NCBI RefSeq assembly: GCF_014196195.1
Contig: NZ_JACIDF010000011.1
Coordinates: 45,327-109,326 of the forward strand
Direction: 5' to 3'
Origin: Anoxybacteroides rupiense
GTDB lineage: Bacteria > Bacillota > Bacilli > Bacillales > Anoxybacillaceae
DNA length: 64,000 nt
Below are positions 56,124 to 64,000 of this stretch, one piece after another. Made by a program: the position numbers and the translations under genes. The notes beneath the pieces are model-generated. The model ran no database searches, was not told the DNA's origin, and saw only the letters and a program-made list of their open reading frames with translations. Numbering within the stretch: position 1 is the stretch's first letter; each line of letters starts with the position of its first letter.

Positions 56124-57137
56124 ATGAGGAAACATTTGGTTAGCGCATTGCTTGGCATTGTTCTGCTTTTGGGGCTAGCAGGATGCGGTGCGAAATCACA
56201 AGAAGATGTTGTTAAAGCGCTTGATGAAAAAATGGACGAAGTCTCCAGCTACCAAGCCACAGCCAAGTTAACGCTCAAGACGGGAGCGGAGCCGCAAGTG
56301 TATGATGTAGAAATTTGGTATAAGCAACCACATTATTACCGCGTGAGTTTAAAAAATGACGAGAAAAACCAAAATCAGATGATTTTACGCAACGACGAAG
56401 GGGTTTTTGTGATTACTCCAGCGTTGAACAAAAGCTTTCGCTTCCAAAGCGATTGGCCGAAAAACACAAGCCAAGCCTATTTGTATGAATCGTTAGTGAA
56501 GGATATTTTAAGCGACAAAAAAGCAAGCTTTAAAGCGAAAGGCGATCACTATGTGTTTGAAACGAAAACGAATTATCCAAACAGTCAAGTGATTCCGAAG
56601 CAAGAAATTACTTTAAACAAAAAGGACTTAGCTCCTGTGTCAGTCAAAGTGATGGATACGGATATGAAAGCATTGCTTACTGTACAATTTTCCAAAATTG
56701 AATTTAATAAGAAATTTGACAAAAACGCATTTGATACAACGAAAAATATGACAGGAGCACGTTTAGAAGTACCGACGATGGCCAAAGGGGAAAATGAAGC
56801 TGCGGAAGTAATGTACCCGATTAACATGCCGACAGGTGTTGAACAAATCGACGAAAAGGAAATCGCAACGAAGGACGGAAAACGGGTGATTATGACGTTT
56901 GGCGGCAAAAAATCATTTACTCTTATCCAAGAGGCAGCTCAAGCCTTACCGACATTCGGTTCATCCGCACTTGTCAATGGTGAGCCAGTGGACTTAGGAT
57001 TTGCTATCGGGGCACTCACAGATCATTCACTCACATGGACATATAAAGGAATTGAATTTATGATCGCTTCCGAAGACTTAACAAAGGACGAAATGGTGAT
57101 GATTGCTCAGTCTGTCCAAGGAAAAGAAGCGAAATAG
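56124..57137 (+). CDS. ydcC: LolA-like lipoprotein YdcC
   Basis: A 337-residue lipoprotein (lipobox L-A-G-C-G) with an outer-membrane lipoprotein-sorting-like domain: L-D-E-K-M-D-E-V-S-S-Y-Q-A-T-A-K-L near residue 35 and Y-D-V-E-I-W-Y near residue 59. It is the B. subtilis YdcC type, with position between acpS and alr conserved. Its role is not established; expression is linked to sporulation in B. subtilis. Confidence 0.85.
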   Translation: MRKHLVSALLGIVLLLGLAGCGAKSQEDVVKALDEKMDEVSSYQATAKLTLKTGAEPQVYDVEIWYKQPHYYRVSLKNDEKNQNQMILRNDEGVFVITPALNKSFRFQSDWPKNTSQAYLYESLVKDILSDKKASFKAKGDHYVFETKTNYPNSQVIPKQEITLNKKDLAPVSVKVMDTDMKALLTVQFSKIEFNKKFDKNAFDTTKNMTGARLEVPTMAKGENEAAEVMYPINMPTGVEQIDEKEIATKDGKRVIMTFGGKKSFTLIQEAAQALPTFGSSALVNGEPVDLGFAIGALTDHSLTWTYKGIEFMIASEDLTKDEMVMIAQSVQGKEAK

Positions 57138-57146
57138 AAAAAATGC

Positions 57147-57181
57147 ACAGGCTCAAAAATTCAAGAGAGCCTGTTTTTTTA
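57147..57181 (+). terminator. Terminator after ydcC
   Basis: ACAGGCTC pairs with GAGCCTGT, followed by TTTTTTT. Confidence 0.85.
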
Positions 57182-57341
57182 TTATTTTTGTTCCATCATG
57201 CGGTGTTTTGCTAGATTACAAGGCCAACAAAGTCAGTCGATTTTATCTGACCCCATGGTTAAAAATATCTTTAGTTGACATCATAAAAATAAAAGACAAT
57301 AATTTTTTATATAACTGGAAATAGAGGAAGTGGACTACACG

Positions 57342-58511
57342 ATGATACATTCGTTTCATAGAGACACTTGGGCGGAAGTCGATTTGGATGCTATTTTCCA
57401 TAACGTTACGTCATTGCGCGCCTTTTTAGGAGAGCAGACAGAAATTATGGCTGTTGTGAAAGCGAATGCGTATGGGCATGGCGATGTCCAAGTGGCCAGA
57501 ACCGCGTTGGAAGCGGGGGCTTCGTATTTGGCCGTAGCTTTTTTAGATGAAGCGCTTGCGCTGCGAAAAAAAGGAGTGGGCGCCCCGATCCTTGTATTAG
57601 GCGCGGTTCGCCCTGAAGACATTAACTTAGCCGCTCGCGAACAAATTACGCTCACCGTATTTCAGAAAGAATGGCTGGAAAAAGCCAAAAATTTGTTTAC
57701 AGAGAAACAGCCGGTTTCTTTTCATTTAAAAATGGATACCGGAATGGGCAGAATTGGCGTGAAAGAGGAAGAAGAAACAAAACAAATTGTTGCGATGATT
57801 GAAGAGCATCCGTTTTTTTTATTAGAAGGAGTATACACCCATTTTGCCACTGCCGATGAATTAGATACACAATACTTTTCATTTCAATACGAGAAATTTT
57901 TACGCATGCTTGAATGGCTCCCTTATTTGCCAAAGCGGGTCCATTGTGGAAACAGCGCGACAAGCTTGCGCTTCCCTGATAAAGTATTCAATATGGTTCG
58001 TTTCGGGATTGCGATGTATGGTTTGTCTCCTTCGATAGACATGAAGCCGCTCTTGCCTTTTTCATTAAAGGAAGCGTTTTCGCTCCATAGCCGCATTGTT
58101 CATGTAAAATGCTTGCGCCCAGGGGAAAAAGTGAGCTACGGCGCCACCTATACAGCGGAAGAGGAAGAATGGATTGGAACGGTGCCGATTGGATATGCAG
58201 ACGGATGGATCAGAAAATTGCAAAACTTCCATGTGCTCGTAAATGGAAGAAAGGTGCCGATTGTAGGGCGGATTTGCATGGATCAAATGATGATTCGTCT
58301 GCCGGAACAAGTACCGGTTGGCACGAAAGTCACATTGATCGGCAAGCAAGAAGCTGCTCAGGTAACAATAGATGATGTGGCCAAGTATATAGGAACGATC
58401 AGCTACGAGATCCCTTGTACAATAAGTTATCGCGTTCCCCGTATTTTTTTAAAAAAGAAGAGTATAATGGAAGTGAGAAATGTTGTTTTAGATGGCAACG
58501 GCTGCTCATAA
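57342..58511 (+). CDS. alr: Alanine racemase
   Basis: A 389-residue PLP enzyme. The PLP lysine is in V-V-K-A-N-A-Y-G-H-G near residue 39, the second catalytic tyrosine in V-S-Y-G-A-T-Y near 267, and R-I-C-M-D-Q near 310. It makes D-alanine for Ddl. ATG 57342 gives the N-terminus expected from B. subtilis Alr (F-x-R-D-T-W-A-E); a GTG four codons earlier is too close to AGAGGAAG. Confidence 0.94.
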   Translation: MIHSFHRDTWAEVDLDAIFHNVTSLRAFLGEQTEIMAVVKANAYGHGDVQVARTALEAGASYLAVAFLDEALALRKKGVGAPILVLGAVRPEDINLAAREQITLTVFQKEWLEKAKNLFTEKQPVSFHLKMDTGMGRIGVKEEEETKQIVAMIEEHPFFLLEGVYTHFATADELDTQYFSFQYEKFLRMLEWLPYLPKRVHCGNSATSLRFPDKVFNMVRFGIAMYGLSPSIDMKPLLPFSLKEAFSLHSRIVHVKCLRPGEKVSYGATYTAEEEEWIGTVPIGYADGWIRKLQNFHVLVNGRKVPIVGRICMDQMMIRLPEQVPVGTKVTLIGKQEAAQVTIDDVAKYIGTISYEIPCTISYRVPRIFLKKKSIMEVRNVVLDGNGCS

Positions 58512-58553
58512 ATAAAAATTTCTCTGTCATCGCCAGAGAAAACCGAATTTGGC

Positions 58554-58582
58554 TTTGCATCTCCCTTGTTTAATGATATTAT
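58554..58582 (+). promoter_or_regulatory. Likely promoter of ndoAI-ndoA
   Basis: TTTGCA (58554), a 17-bp spacer and TATTAT (58577). An imperfect tandem repeat TATTATAAA(G)TGGGAG begins at the -10 and recurs 20 bp later. Confidence 0.5.
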
Positions 58583-58649
58583 AAAGTGGGAGTAAGTATT
58601 ATAAATGGGAGCGGACTATTTGGCTATAGTTTCCTGGAGGTGTATGTTC

Positions 58650-58931
58650 ATGTCTGAATCGAGCGCAACAACAGAAATCGTCGTTCGCTTACCCCAAGCA
58701 TTGTTGACTGAGTTAGATGGTCTTGTCAAGCAAGAAAATGGTAATCGAAACGACCTCATTTACCAAGCGACTAAAATGTACATTCGTGAACGAAAAAAGC
58801 GGCACATTCGCGAGGCGATGAGACGCGGTTACATGGAAATGGCGAAAATCAACTTGTCGATTGCATCGGAAGCGTTTCTTGCGGAATATGAAGCCGACCA
58901 TACCGTTGAACGTTTAGTTAGCGGGGGGTAA
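58650..58931 (+). CDS. ndoAI: Antitoxin EndoAI (MazE-type)
   Basis: A 93-residue ribbon-helix-helix antitoxin, the same length as B. subtilis EndoAI. It starts M-S-E-S-S-A and ends T-V-E-R-L-V-S-G-G, both as in that protein, with [13 protein letters not shown] in the middle. ATG 58650 follows GGAGG by 9 nt. It neutralises EndoA and probably represses its own operon. Confidence 0.95.
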   Translation: MSESSATTEIVVRLPQALLTELDGLVKQENGNRNDLIYQATKMYIRERKKRHIREAMRRGYMEMAKINLSIASEAFLAEYEADHTVERLVSGG

Positions 58932-58935
58932 TGCT

Positions 58936-59286
58936 TTGATTGTTAAGCGTGGCGACGTTTATTTCGCGGACCTTTCCCCGGTAGTTGGTTCGGAGCAAGG
59001 AGGCGTGCGTCCGGTATTAGTTATTCAAAACGACATCGGAAATCGGTTTAGTCCAACAGTTATTGTGGCAGCTATAACAGCGCAGATCCAGAAAGCCAAA
59101 TTGCCCACCCACGTGGAAATTGATGCGAAACGGTATGGATTTGAACGAGATTCCGTCATTCTTTTAGAGCAAATTCGTACGATTGACAAACAAAGGCTCA
59201 CGGACAAGATTACGCACTTAGATGACGAAATGATGGATAAAGTAGATGAGGCGCTCCAAATCAGTCTAGGGCTCATTGATTTTTAA
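58936..59286 (+). CDS. ndoA: Endoribonuclease toxin EndoA (MazF-type)
   Basis: A 116-residue MazF RNase, nearly identical by eye to B. subtilis EndoA ([20 protein letters not shown]). It cuts mRNA at UACAU-type sites. It starts at TTG 58936, as in B. subtilis, just after the antitoxin stop. Arg in G-G-V-R-P-V and the T in A-A-I-T-A are the conserved active-site residues. Confidence 0.97.
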   Translation: MIVKRGDVYFADLSPVVGSEQGGVRPVLVIQNDIGNRFSPTVIVAAITAQIQKAKLPTHVEIDAKRYGFERDSVILLEQIRTIDKQRLTDKITHLDDEMMDKVDEALQISLGLIDF

Positions 59287-59337
59287 AGGGGAATACGGTC
59301 TGTCTATCTAAATAGCTCGAATATGGAGAATCCGTAG

Positions 59338-59370
59338 AAAATAGCTGCATCATTTGTAGCTATTTTTATT
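59338..59370 (+). terminator. Terminator after ndoA
   Basis: AAAATAGCT pairs with AGCTATTTT, then TATTTTTT. It separates ndoA from tex. Confidence 0.8.
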
Positions 59371-59414
59371 TTTTGGTAAAATGACCATTATTACATAGTT
59401 GGGGGTTAGGAACT

Positions 59415-61580
59415 TTGGTGACTACAGAAACGCTTATCGGAATCATTGCTGAAGAGCTGCGCTTATCTGTTCAGCAGGTGCGCAATGTGATTTCTCTTTC
59501 AGAGGAAGGCAATACGGTTCCGTTTATTGCTCGCTATCGAAAAGAAATGACAGGTGCGTTAGACGAGGTGCAAATTCGCGAAGTGCTCGAGAAATGGAGC
59601 TACCTGCAAAACCTTGAAAAGCGGAAGGAAGAAGTGTTGCGCCTGATTGATGAGCAAGGAAAATTGACAGAAGAGCTTAAAGGCGCGATTCAAAAAGCGG
59701 TAAAGCTGCAAGAAGTAGAAGATTTGTACCGGCCGTACAGACAAAAAAGAAGAACGAAAGCGACCATCGCAAAGGAAAAAGGTCTTGAACCTCTAGCAGA
59801 ATGGCTGTTTACATGCCCCATGAGCCCGCTTCCAGAAGAAAAAGCAGCAGCATTCATGGATCCTGAAAAAGAAGTGTACACAGTGGATGACGCACTTCAA
59901 GGAGCAAAGGATATTATCGCTGAACAGATTTCTGATAACGCTGCTATTCGCCAATGGATTCGTACACAGACTTGGAACAAAGGTATCATTGTATCGACTG
60001 CAAAAGAGGTCGAGAAAGATGAAAAAAATGTATACGAAATGTATTATCAGTACGAAGAACCGGTACATAAAATTGTTCCTCATCGAATTTTAGCGTTAAA
60101 TCGCGGTGAAAAAGAAAATGTGCTTCGCATTTCTATTCAGGCGCCTGTTGCGGATATTATAGAGTATATGAAAGCCCAAACAATAGTGAATGCACAGTCT
60201 AAAGCAGCTTTTTATATAATTGAAGCGATCGAAGATGGATATAAACGTTTGATTGAACCGTCCATTGAACGGGATATACGAAATGAACTCACAGAGCGAG
60301 CGGAGGAAAGAGCCATCCACATTTTCGCAGAAAATTTGCGCAATCTTTTGCTTCAACCTCCATTAAAAGGAAAAATAGTACTGGGAGTGGATCCTGCCTA
60401 TCGGACAGGCTGCAAGCTGGCCGTGGTAGATGAAACAGGTAAGCTATTAAAGATTGATGTGATCTATCCTCATCCTCCACAATCGAAAATGGATGAAGCA
60501 CGTGAAAAAATGTTGCGTATTATTCAGGAATATGGTGTACAAATGGTCGCGGTTGGAAATGGGACGGCCTCGAGGGAAACAGAACAATTTGTAGCTGATA
60601 CGTTGAAACAGCTCCCACAAGAGATTTTTTATTTAATTGTTAATGAAGCAGGAGCAAGCGTATACTCTGCTTCGGATTTAGCGCGGAGAGAATTTCCTGA
60701 TTTGCAAGTAGAGGAAAGAAGCGCGGTTTCCATTGCCCGGCGTGTTCAGGATCCTCTTGCCGAACTTGTAAAGATTGACCCAAAATCGGTCGGGGTCGGC
60801 CAATATCAGCACGATGTTTCGCAAAAAAAACTAGAAGAATCGTTGCGCTTTGTGGTAGAGACTGTTGTTAACCAAGTTGGAGTAAATGTCAATACCGCTT
60901 CTGTTTCTCTTTTGCAATATGTATCAGGCCTATCTAAGTCTGTTTCTGAGAATATTGTCAAAAGAAGAGAAGAACAAGGTAAGTTCAAAAACCGCAATGA
61001 GCTAAAAACGATTCCACGGCTTGGCGCCAAAACGTATGAGCAGTGTATCGGTTTTCTGCGAATCGTAGATGGGAATGAGCCATTAGACAGAACGCCTATT
61101 CATCCTGAACGATATGCTGAGGTAAAAAAATTGCTTCAAGGAATTGGATTTACGGCAGATGATATCGGCAGTGATGCTCTTCGCCGGGCTTTACAGTCCA
61201 TTCCGATAAAGGAAACAGCAGAAACACTTGGTATCGGAGAGCTTACACTAAAGGATATTGTCGATGCCTTAATCCGTCCTGAGCGAGATCCACGTGATGA
61301 ATTGCCTAAGCCGTTACTGCGAAAAGATATTTTAAAAATGGAAGATCTGCAAAAAGGAATGGAGCTGGAGGGAACCGTCCGCAATGTTGTCGATTTTGGG
61401 GCATTCGTTGATATTGGAGTAAAGCAAGACGGGCTTGTCCATATTTCTAAGCTAAGCAAGCGATATGTAAAGCATCCGCTTGACGTAGTAGCGGTAGGTG
61501 AAGTGGTCAAGGTTTGGGTGGAAAGTGTCGATGTTTCCAAAGGGAGGATTTCGTTATCGATGCTTCCATTGGAGCAATAG
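59415..61580 (+). CDS. tex: Tex-family transcription accessory protein
   Basis: A 721-residue protein with normal Tex order: N-terminal helical domain (V-P-F-I-A-R-Y-R-K-E), YqgF-like RNase fold (L-G-V-D-P-A-Y-R-T-G-C-K near residue 325), helix-hairpin-helix (K-T-I-P-R-L-G-A-K-T near 533) and a C-terminal S1 RNA-binding domain (G-T-V-R-N-V-V-D-F-G-A-F near 650). Tex helps rescue stalled transcription or ribosomes. Start is TTG 59415 or the next codon GTG 59418. In B. subtilis this gene (ydcI) lies after the sigB operon, which is missing here. Confidence 0.93.
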   Translation: MVTTETLIGIIAEELRLSVQQVRNVISLSEEGNTVPFIARYRKEMTGALDEVQIREVLEKWSYLQNLEKRKEEVLRLIDEQGKLTEELKGAIQKAVKLQEVEDLYRPYRQKRRTKATIAKEKGLEPLAEWLFTCPMSPLPEEKAAAFMDPEKEVYTVDDALQGAKDIIAEQISDNAAIRQWIRTQTWNKGIIVSTAKEVEKDEKNVYEMYYQYEEPVHKIVPHRILALNRGEKENVLRISIQAPVADIIEYMKAQTIVNAQSKAAFYIIEAIEDGYKRLIEPSIERDIRNELTERAEERAIHIFAENLRNLLLQPPLKGKIVLGVDPAYRTGCKLAVVDETGKLLKIDVIYPHPPQSKMDEAREKMLRIIQEYGVQMVAVGNGTASRETEQFVADTLKQLPQEIFYLIVNEAGASVYSASDLARREFPDLQVEERSAVSIARRVQDPLAELVKIDPKSVGVGQYQHDVSQKKLEESLRFVVETVVNQVGVNVNTASVSLLQYVSGLSKSVSENIVKRREEQGKFKNRNELKTIPRLGAKTYEQCIGFLRIVDGNEPLDRTPIHPERYAEVKKLLQGIGFTADDIGSDALRRALQSIPIKETAETLGIGELTLKDIVDALIRPERDPRDELPKPLLRKDILKMEDLQKGMELEGTVRNVVDFGAFVDIGVKQDGLVHISKLSKRYVKHPLDVVAVGEVVKVWVESVDVSKGRISLSMLPLEQ

Positions 61581-61715
61581 AAAAGCTTTCATTATGTTTT
61601 TGTCGCAAAATAAGGGAAGCTTGAAATCCAGCTTCCAACGGGGGAGAACTCCACCATTAGAAAGCCAGTCCATATATTTAGCTTTTCGTCATGCATCCGC
61701 TTGACGAAGTCTGAA

Positions 61716-61760
61716 CAACGCCGCTTTCAGTTCCGTTGATAGTTCTGGGAAGCGGCGTTG
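61716..61760. terminator. Hairpin between tex and cmpA
   Basis: An 11-bp perfect stem, CAACGCCGCTT with its complement, and a 23-nt loop. No T-run is present on either side, so it may be another regulatory structure. Confidence 0.4.
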
Positions 61761-61831
61761 TCTGGACACCGTTCAAAATAAGCTCTATATTGATACAAAT
61801 GTTACCATCTCCAGTTTATCAATAAGTGGTA

Positions 61832-61957
61832 TTAACGCTTTTTTGAAATAGCCTCTTTCTTTTGGTAGAAAAACCAGCACTGGTTTAATAATTTTATTTG
61901 ATAGCGATTTTTCTCATAATAAGCTCGGCGCATTTGATTTTTTAACCATGTCGGCAT
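61832..61957 (-). CDS. cmpA: Cortex morphogenetic protein CmpA
   Basis: A 41-residue protein, MPTWLKNQMRRAYYEKNRYQ then IKLLNQCWFFYQKKE and a basic end. It is nearly the same as B. subtilis CmpA (37 residues). CmpA is a sporulation protein that guides ClpXP to degrade SpoIVA in cells that fail envelope assembly. It lies between tex and the sprT gene on the opposite strand, as in B. subtilis. GGAGG precedes the ATG. Confidence 0.95.
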   Translation of the reverse strand: MPTWLKNQMRRAYYEKNRYQIKLLNQCWFFYQKKEAISKKR

Positions 61958-62040
61958 AGGAAATACCTCCATTTTGAAAAAAGGTAGTATATAATCTATG
62001 TATTAAGAAGTCGTCCTGTGCTAAAGAAGGTGAAAAGAAA

Positions 62041-62517
62041 ATGGAGCAAAATGAATTACAGAAGCTGGTTGAAAATATATCTTTGCAATGTTTTAACAAA
62101 CCATTTCAGCATCAAGCTTTGTTTAACCCGCGCTTACGAACGACAGGCGGCCGATATTTATTGCATTCCCACAATATTGAGCTGAATCCTAAATATTATG
62201 AAGCGTTTGGTGAAGAAGAGCTCATTTTGATTATTAAGCATGAGTTATGCCATTATCATCTTCATTTAGAGGGAAAAGGATACCGGCATCGGGATCGAGA
62301 CTTTCGAGAATTGCTTCTTCAAGTAGGCGCGCCCCGCTATTGTCGGCATCTGCCTCATCAAAAGCATCAAGCACAGCGGAAGTTTTATATGTATGCTTGC
62401 TTGCAATGTGGCTTGACATATCAGAGAAAAAAAAGAATGGACCTGCAACGATATGTTTGCGGAAAATGTACCGGCCGATTAAAAATGATCGAAAATATTT
62501 TGGGAAAATGGTGTTGA
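62041..62517 (+). CDS. ydcK: SprT-like metalloprotease-fold protein (YdcK)
   Basis: A 158-residue SprT-family protein with zinc motif H-E-L-C-H-Y-H near residue 67 and a C-terminal zinc ribbon (Y-A-C-L-Q-C-G near residue 119, Y-V-C-G-K-C near 139). The molecular role in bacteria is unclear. Its place before the tRNA array matches B. subtilis ydcK-trnS. Confidence 0.92.
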   Translation: MEQNELQKLVENISLQCFNKPFQHQALFNPRLRTTGGRYLLHSHNIELNPKYYEAFGEEELILIIKHELCHYHLHLEGKGYRHRDRDFRELLLQVGAPRYCRHLPHQKHQAQRKFYMYACLQCGLTYQRKKRMDLQRYVCGKCTGRLKMIENILGKWC

Positions 62518-62623
62518 CATCTATAATATTTGTATGTTAAATTATAAAAGCCGTCGCTGATAAGCGATGAAGCTAAACGAATCCGAAAAAGTCATTGACA
62601 ATAGAGAAAACCATCGCTATAAT
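62514..62623 (+). promoter_or_regulatory. Two tandem promoters of the tRNA array
   Basis: P1: TTGACA (62514-62519) with an 18-bp spacer to TAAATT; it overlaps the sprT stop. P2: TTGACA (62595-62600), exactly 17 bp, TATAAT (62618-62623), a perfect consensus. Strong promoters fit stable RNA genes. Confidence 0.85.
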
Positions 62624-62655
62624 AAAAGACGTTACATGAGATGCGCTATGTTTAT

Positions 62656-62730
62656 TCCGCAATAGCTCAGCGGTAGAGCAACCGGCTGTTAACCGGTAGG
62701 TCGTAGGTTCGAATCCTACTTGCGGAGCCA
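62656..62730 (+). tRNA. tRNA-Asn (GTT)
   Basis: Acceptor TCCGCAA/TTGCGGA closes; anticodon GTT is in CTGTTAACC. CCA is encoded. Confidence 0.97.
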
Positions 62731-62732
62731 TT

Positions 62733-62825
62733 GGAGAAGTACCCAAGTGGCTGAAGGGGACGGTTTGCTAAACCGTTAGGTCGCGTTTTTGCGGCGCGCG
62801 GGTTCAAATCCCGCCTTCTCCGCCA
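62733..62825 (+). tRNA. tRNA-Ser (GCT)
   Basis: Acceptor GGAGAAG/CTTCTCC, long variable arm, anticodon GCT in TTGCTAA. CCA is encoded. Confidence 0.97.
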
Positions 62826-62842
62826 CTTTGATATATGGTGCT

Positions 62843-62914
62843 GGCCCGTTGGTCAAGTGGTTAAGACACCGCCCTTTCACGGCGGTAACACGGGTTCGAA
62901 TCCCGTACGGGTCA
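62843..62914 (+). tRNA. tRNA-Glu (TTC)
   Basis: Acceptor GGCCCGT/ACGGGTC, anticodon TTC in CCTTTCACG. CCA is not encoded. Confidence 0.96.
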
Positions 62915-62930
62915 TCGTTTATTATATGTC

Positions 62931-62972
62931 GGGAGGCGATGGGGATTGTTTAAAGACATCACCTCCCTTTTT
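62931..62972 (+). terminator. Terminator inside the tRNA array
   Basis: GGGAGGCGATG pairs with CATCACCTCCC (one mismatch), followed by TTTTT. It separates the Asn-Ser-Glu group from the rest. Confidence 0.75.
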
Positions 62973-62982
62973 GCTCGCTTTA

Positions 62983-63055
62983 GGAGGATTAGCTCAGCTG
63001 GGAGAGCGCTTGCCTTACAAGCAAGGGGTCGGCGGTTCGATCCCGTCATCCTCCA
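62983..63055 (+). tRNA. tRNA-Val (TAC)
   Basis: Acceptor GGAGGAT/ATCCTCC, anticodon TAC in CCTTACAAG. CCA is not encoded. Confidence 0.97.
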
Positions 63056-63077
63056 TTTTGGTCGACGAATAAATTAA

Positions 63078-63153
63078 GGTCCCGTAGTGTAGTGGTTAAC
63101 ATGCCTGCCTGTCACGCAGGAGATCGCGGGTTCGAGTCCCGTCGGGACCGCCA
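63078..63153 (+). tRNA. tRNA-Asp (GTC)
   Basis: Acceptor GGTCCCG/CGGGACC, anticodon GTC in CTGTCACGC. CCA is encoded. Confidence 0.97.
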
Positions 63154-63177
63154 TGACTGAAAGTTATTAGTAATTGA

Positions 63178-63252
63178 TGGGCTATAGCCAAGCGGTAAGG
63201 CAACGGACTTTGACTCCGTGATGCGCTGGTTCGAATCCAGCTAGCCCAGCCA
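63178..63252 (+). tRNA. tRNA-Gln (TTG)
   Basis: Acceptor TGGGCTA/TAGCCCA, anticodon TTG in CTTTGACTC. CCA is encoded. Confidence 0.97.
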
Positions 63253-63274
63253 TTTGGTTTATAGGTTTACATAT

Positions 63275-63347
63275 GAGCCATTAGCTCAGCAGGTAGAGCA
63301 TCTGACTTTTAATCAGAGGGTCGGAGGTTCGAGTCCTCCATGGCTCA
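63275..63347 (+). tRNA. tRNA-Lys (TTT)
   Basis: Acceptor GAGCCAT/ATGGCTC, anticodon TTT in CTTTTAATC. CCA is not encoded. Confidence 0.97.
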
Positions 63348-63353
63348 CTTTTT

Positions 63354-63438
63354 GCGGGTGTGGCGGAATTGGCAGACGCACCAGACTTAGGATCTGGCGC
63401 CTCACGGCGTGGGGGTTCAAGTCCCTCCACCCGCACCA
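63354..63438 (+). tRNA. tRNA-Leu (TAG)
   Basis: Acceptor GCGGGTG/CACCCGC, long variable arm, anticodon TAG in ACTTAGGAT. CCA is encoded. Confidence 0.97.
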
Positions 63439-63451
63439 TATAAAGTTTTGC

Positions 63452-63534
<83 letters not shown>

Positions 63535-63546
63535 TAAAAATCATGC

Positions 63547-63575
63547 TTGATTTTAAAAAGATAATTTGGTATAAT
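63547..63575 (+). promoter_or_regulatory. Promoter before tRNA-Arg and rRNA operon
   Basis: TTGATT, 17 bp, TATAAT. It can drive Arg-Pro-Gly tRNAs and the 16S gene independently of the promoters at 62.5 kb. Confidence 0.8.
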
Positions 63576-63591
63576 TAAAAAGCTATATTTT

Positions 63592-63668
63592 GCGCTCGTA
63601 GCTCAATTGGATAGAGCATCTGACTACGGATCAGAAGGTTAGGGGTTCGAATCCTCTCGAGCGCGCCA
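63592..63668 (+). tRNA. tRNA-Arg (ACG)
   Basis: Acceptor GCGCTCG/CGAGCGC, anticodon ACG in CTACGGATC. CCA is encoded. Confidence 0.97.
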
Positions 63669-63670
63669 TG

Positions 63671-63747
63671 CGGGAAGTAGCTCAGCTTGGTAGAGCACAT
63701 GGTTTGGGACCATGGGGTCGCAGGTTCGAATCCTGTCTTCCCGACCA
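63671..63747 (+). tRNA. tRNA-Pro (TGG)
   Basis: Acceptor CGGGAAG/CTTCCCG, anticodon TGG in TTTGGGACC. CCA is encoded. Confidence 0.97.
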
Positions 63748-63761
63748 TCTGAATCGAATAT

Positions 63762-63835
63762 GCGGGTGTAGTTTAGTGGTAAAACCTCAGCCTTCCAAGC
63801 TGATGTCGTGGGTTCGATTCCCATCACCCGCTCCA
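63762..63835 (+). tRNA. tRNA-Gly (TCC)
   Basis: Acceptor GCGGGTG/CACCCGC, anticodon TCC in CTTCCAAGC. CCA is encoded. Confidence 0.97.
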
Positions 63836-63845
63836 TTCCAAATAA

Positions 63846-63914
63846 TGTTCTTTGAAAACTGAACAAAACGAAGCGTTAACGAAAAATTTCGGTATAGTTA
63901 GTCAACCGAAATTT
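63846..63914 (+). promoter_or_regulatory. BoxA-like antitermination site and pre-16S hairpin
   Basis: TGTTCTTTGAAA (63846-63857) resembles the rRNA boxA. It is followed by a 10-bp hairpin AAATTTCGGT/ACCGAAATTT (63884-63914), probably part of the rRNA leader or 16S processing stem. Confidence 0.6.
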
Positions 63915-63936
63915 AAATAATAGCCAATCAACTTTC

Positions 63937-64000
63937 TTTTGGAGAGTTTGATCCTGGCTCAGGACGAACGCTGGCGGCGTGCCTAATACATGCAAGTCGA
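63937..64000 (+). rRNA. rrs: 16S ribosomal RNA, 5' end only
   Basis: GGAGAGTTTGATCCTGGCTC and GGACGAACGCTGGCGGCGTG are the conserved first bases of bacterial 16S rRNA. The gene continues beyond the window. The exact 5' nucleotide is approximate. Confidence 0.97.

Overview
The window looks like chromosome from a spore-forming, low-to-moderate-GC member of the Bacillaceae, close to the Bacillus/Geobacillus/Anoxybacillus group. The evidence is the conserved gene order ddl-murF-cshA-rhomboid-acpS-ydcC-alr-ndoAI-ndoA-tex-cmpA-sprT followed by a large tRNA array and a 16S rRNA gene. Sporulation genes (spo0M, ytaF, cmpA, a coat-gene fragment), a c-di-AMP riboswitch and an LtaS-type lipoteichoic acid synthase agree with this. 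The species cannot be fixed from the sequence alone.

Region 1 (1-20.9 kb) is an iron island. It opens inside a bacillibactin-type NRPS (DhbF, C-A(Gly)-PCP-C-A(Thr)-PCP-TE, 5' end outside the window), then an MbtH protein and a Sfp-type phosphopantetheinyl transferase. Next are a Btr-like AraC/binding-protein regulator and a FeuABC-like uptake system, a nitroreductase and two tandem siderophore-esterase-like hydrolases. A second, Fhu-like uptake operon (ATPase, binding protein, two permeases) lies on the minus strand, divergent from a YcgT-like ferredoxin-NADP reductase. Four Fur boxes sit in front of the btr, feuA, fhuC and ycgT-like genes. Together these genes assemble a catecholate siderophore, import it, hydrolyse it and probably reduce its iron.

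Region 2 (21-36 kb) is mixed core: rlmA, a TipA-type MerR regulator with a 19-bp-spacer promoter and a possible internal start for its drug-binding half, a FrnE-like DsbA protein, ltaS, a KtrB/D-type K+ channel subunit, a c-di-AMP riboswitch with KimA, ytaF, spo0M, DinB and an acyltransferase. Gene fossils (GNAT acetyltransferase, coat protein) and two IS200/IS605-like end fragments lie between them.

Region 3 (36-46 kb) is accessory, AT-rich and decayed. It holds a broken small gene beside an intact two-helix membrane ORF, a degenerate IS630-family element, and a three-gene secretion-like operon with a frameshift in a nine-G run. It also holds a type I toxin-antitoxin locus of the TxpA/BsrG kind (27-aa toxin, convergent antisense RNA, sequestered Shine-Dalgarno, 13-bp 5'-3' pairing). 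A ComP/ComA-like two-component locus follows, with the kinase cut by one in-frame amber codon and preceded by a 31-codon peptide ORF.

Region 4 (45.7-64 kb) is cell-envelope and housekeeping core: murG, a polysaccharide deacetylase, DedA, a GT28 glycosyltransferase, ddl, murF, cshA, acpS, alr, the MazEF-type ndoAI/ndoA pair, tex, cmpA and sprT. It ends in 12 tRNA genes and the first bases of 16S rRNA. The rsb-sigB operon found between ndoA and tex in B. subtilis is absent here.
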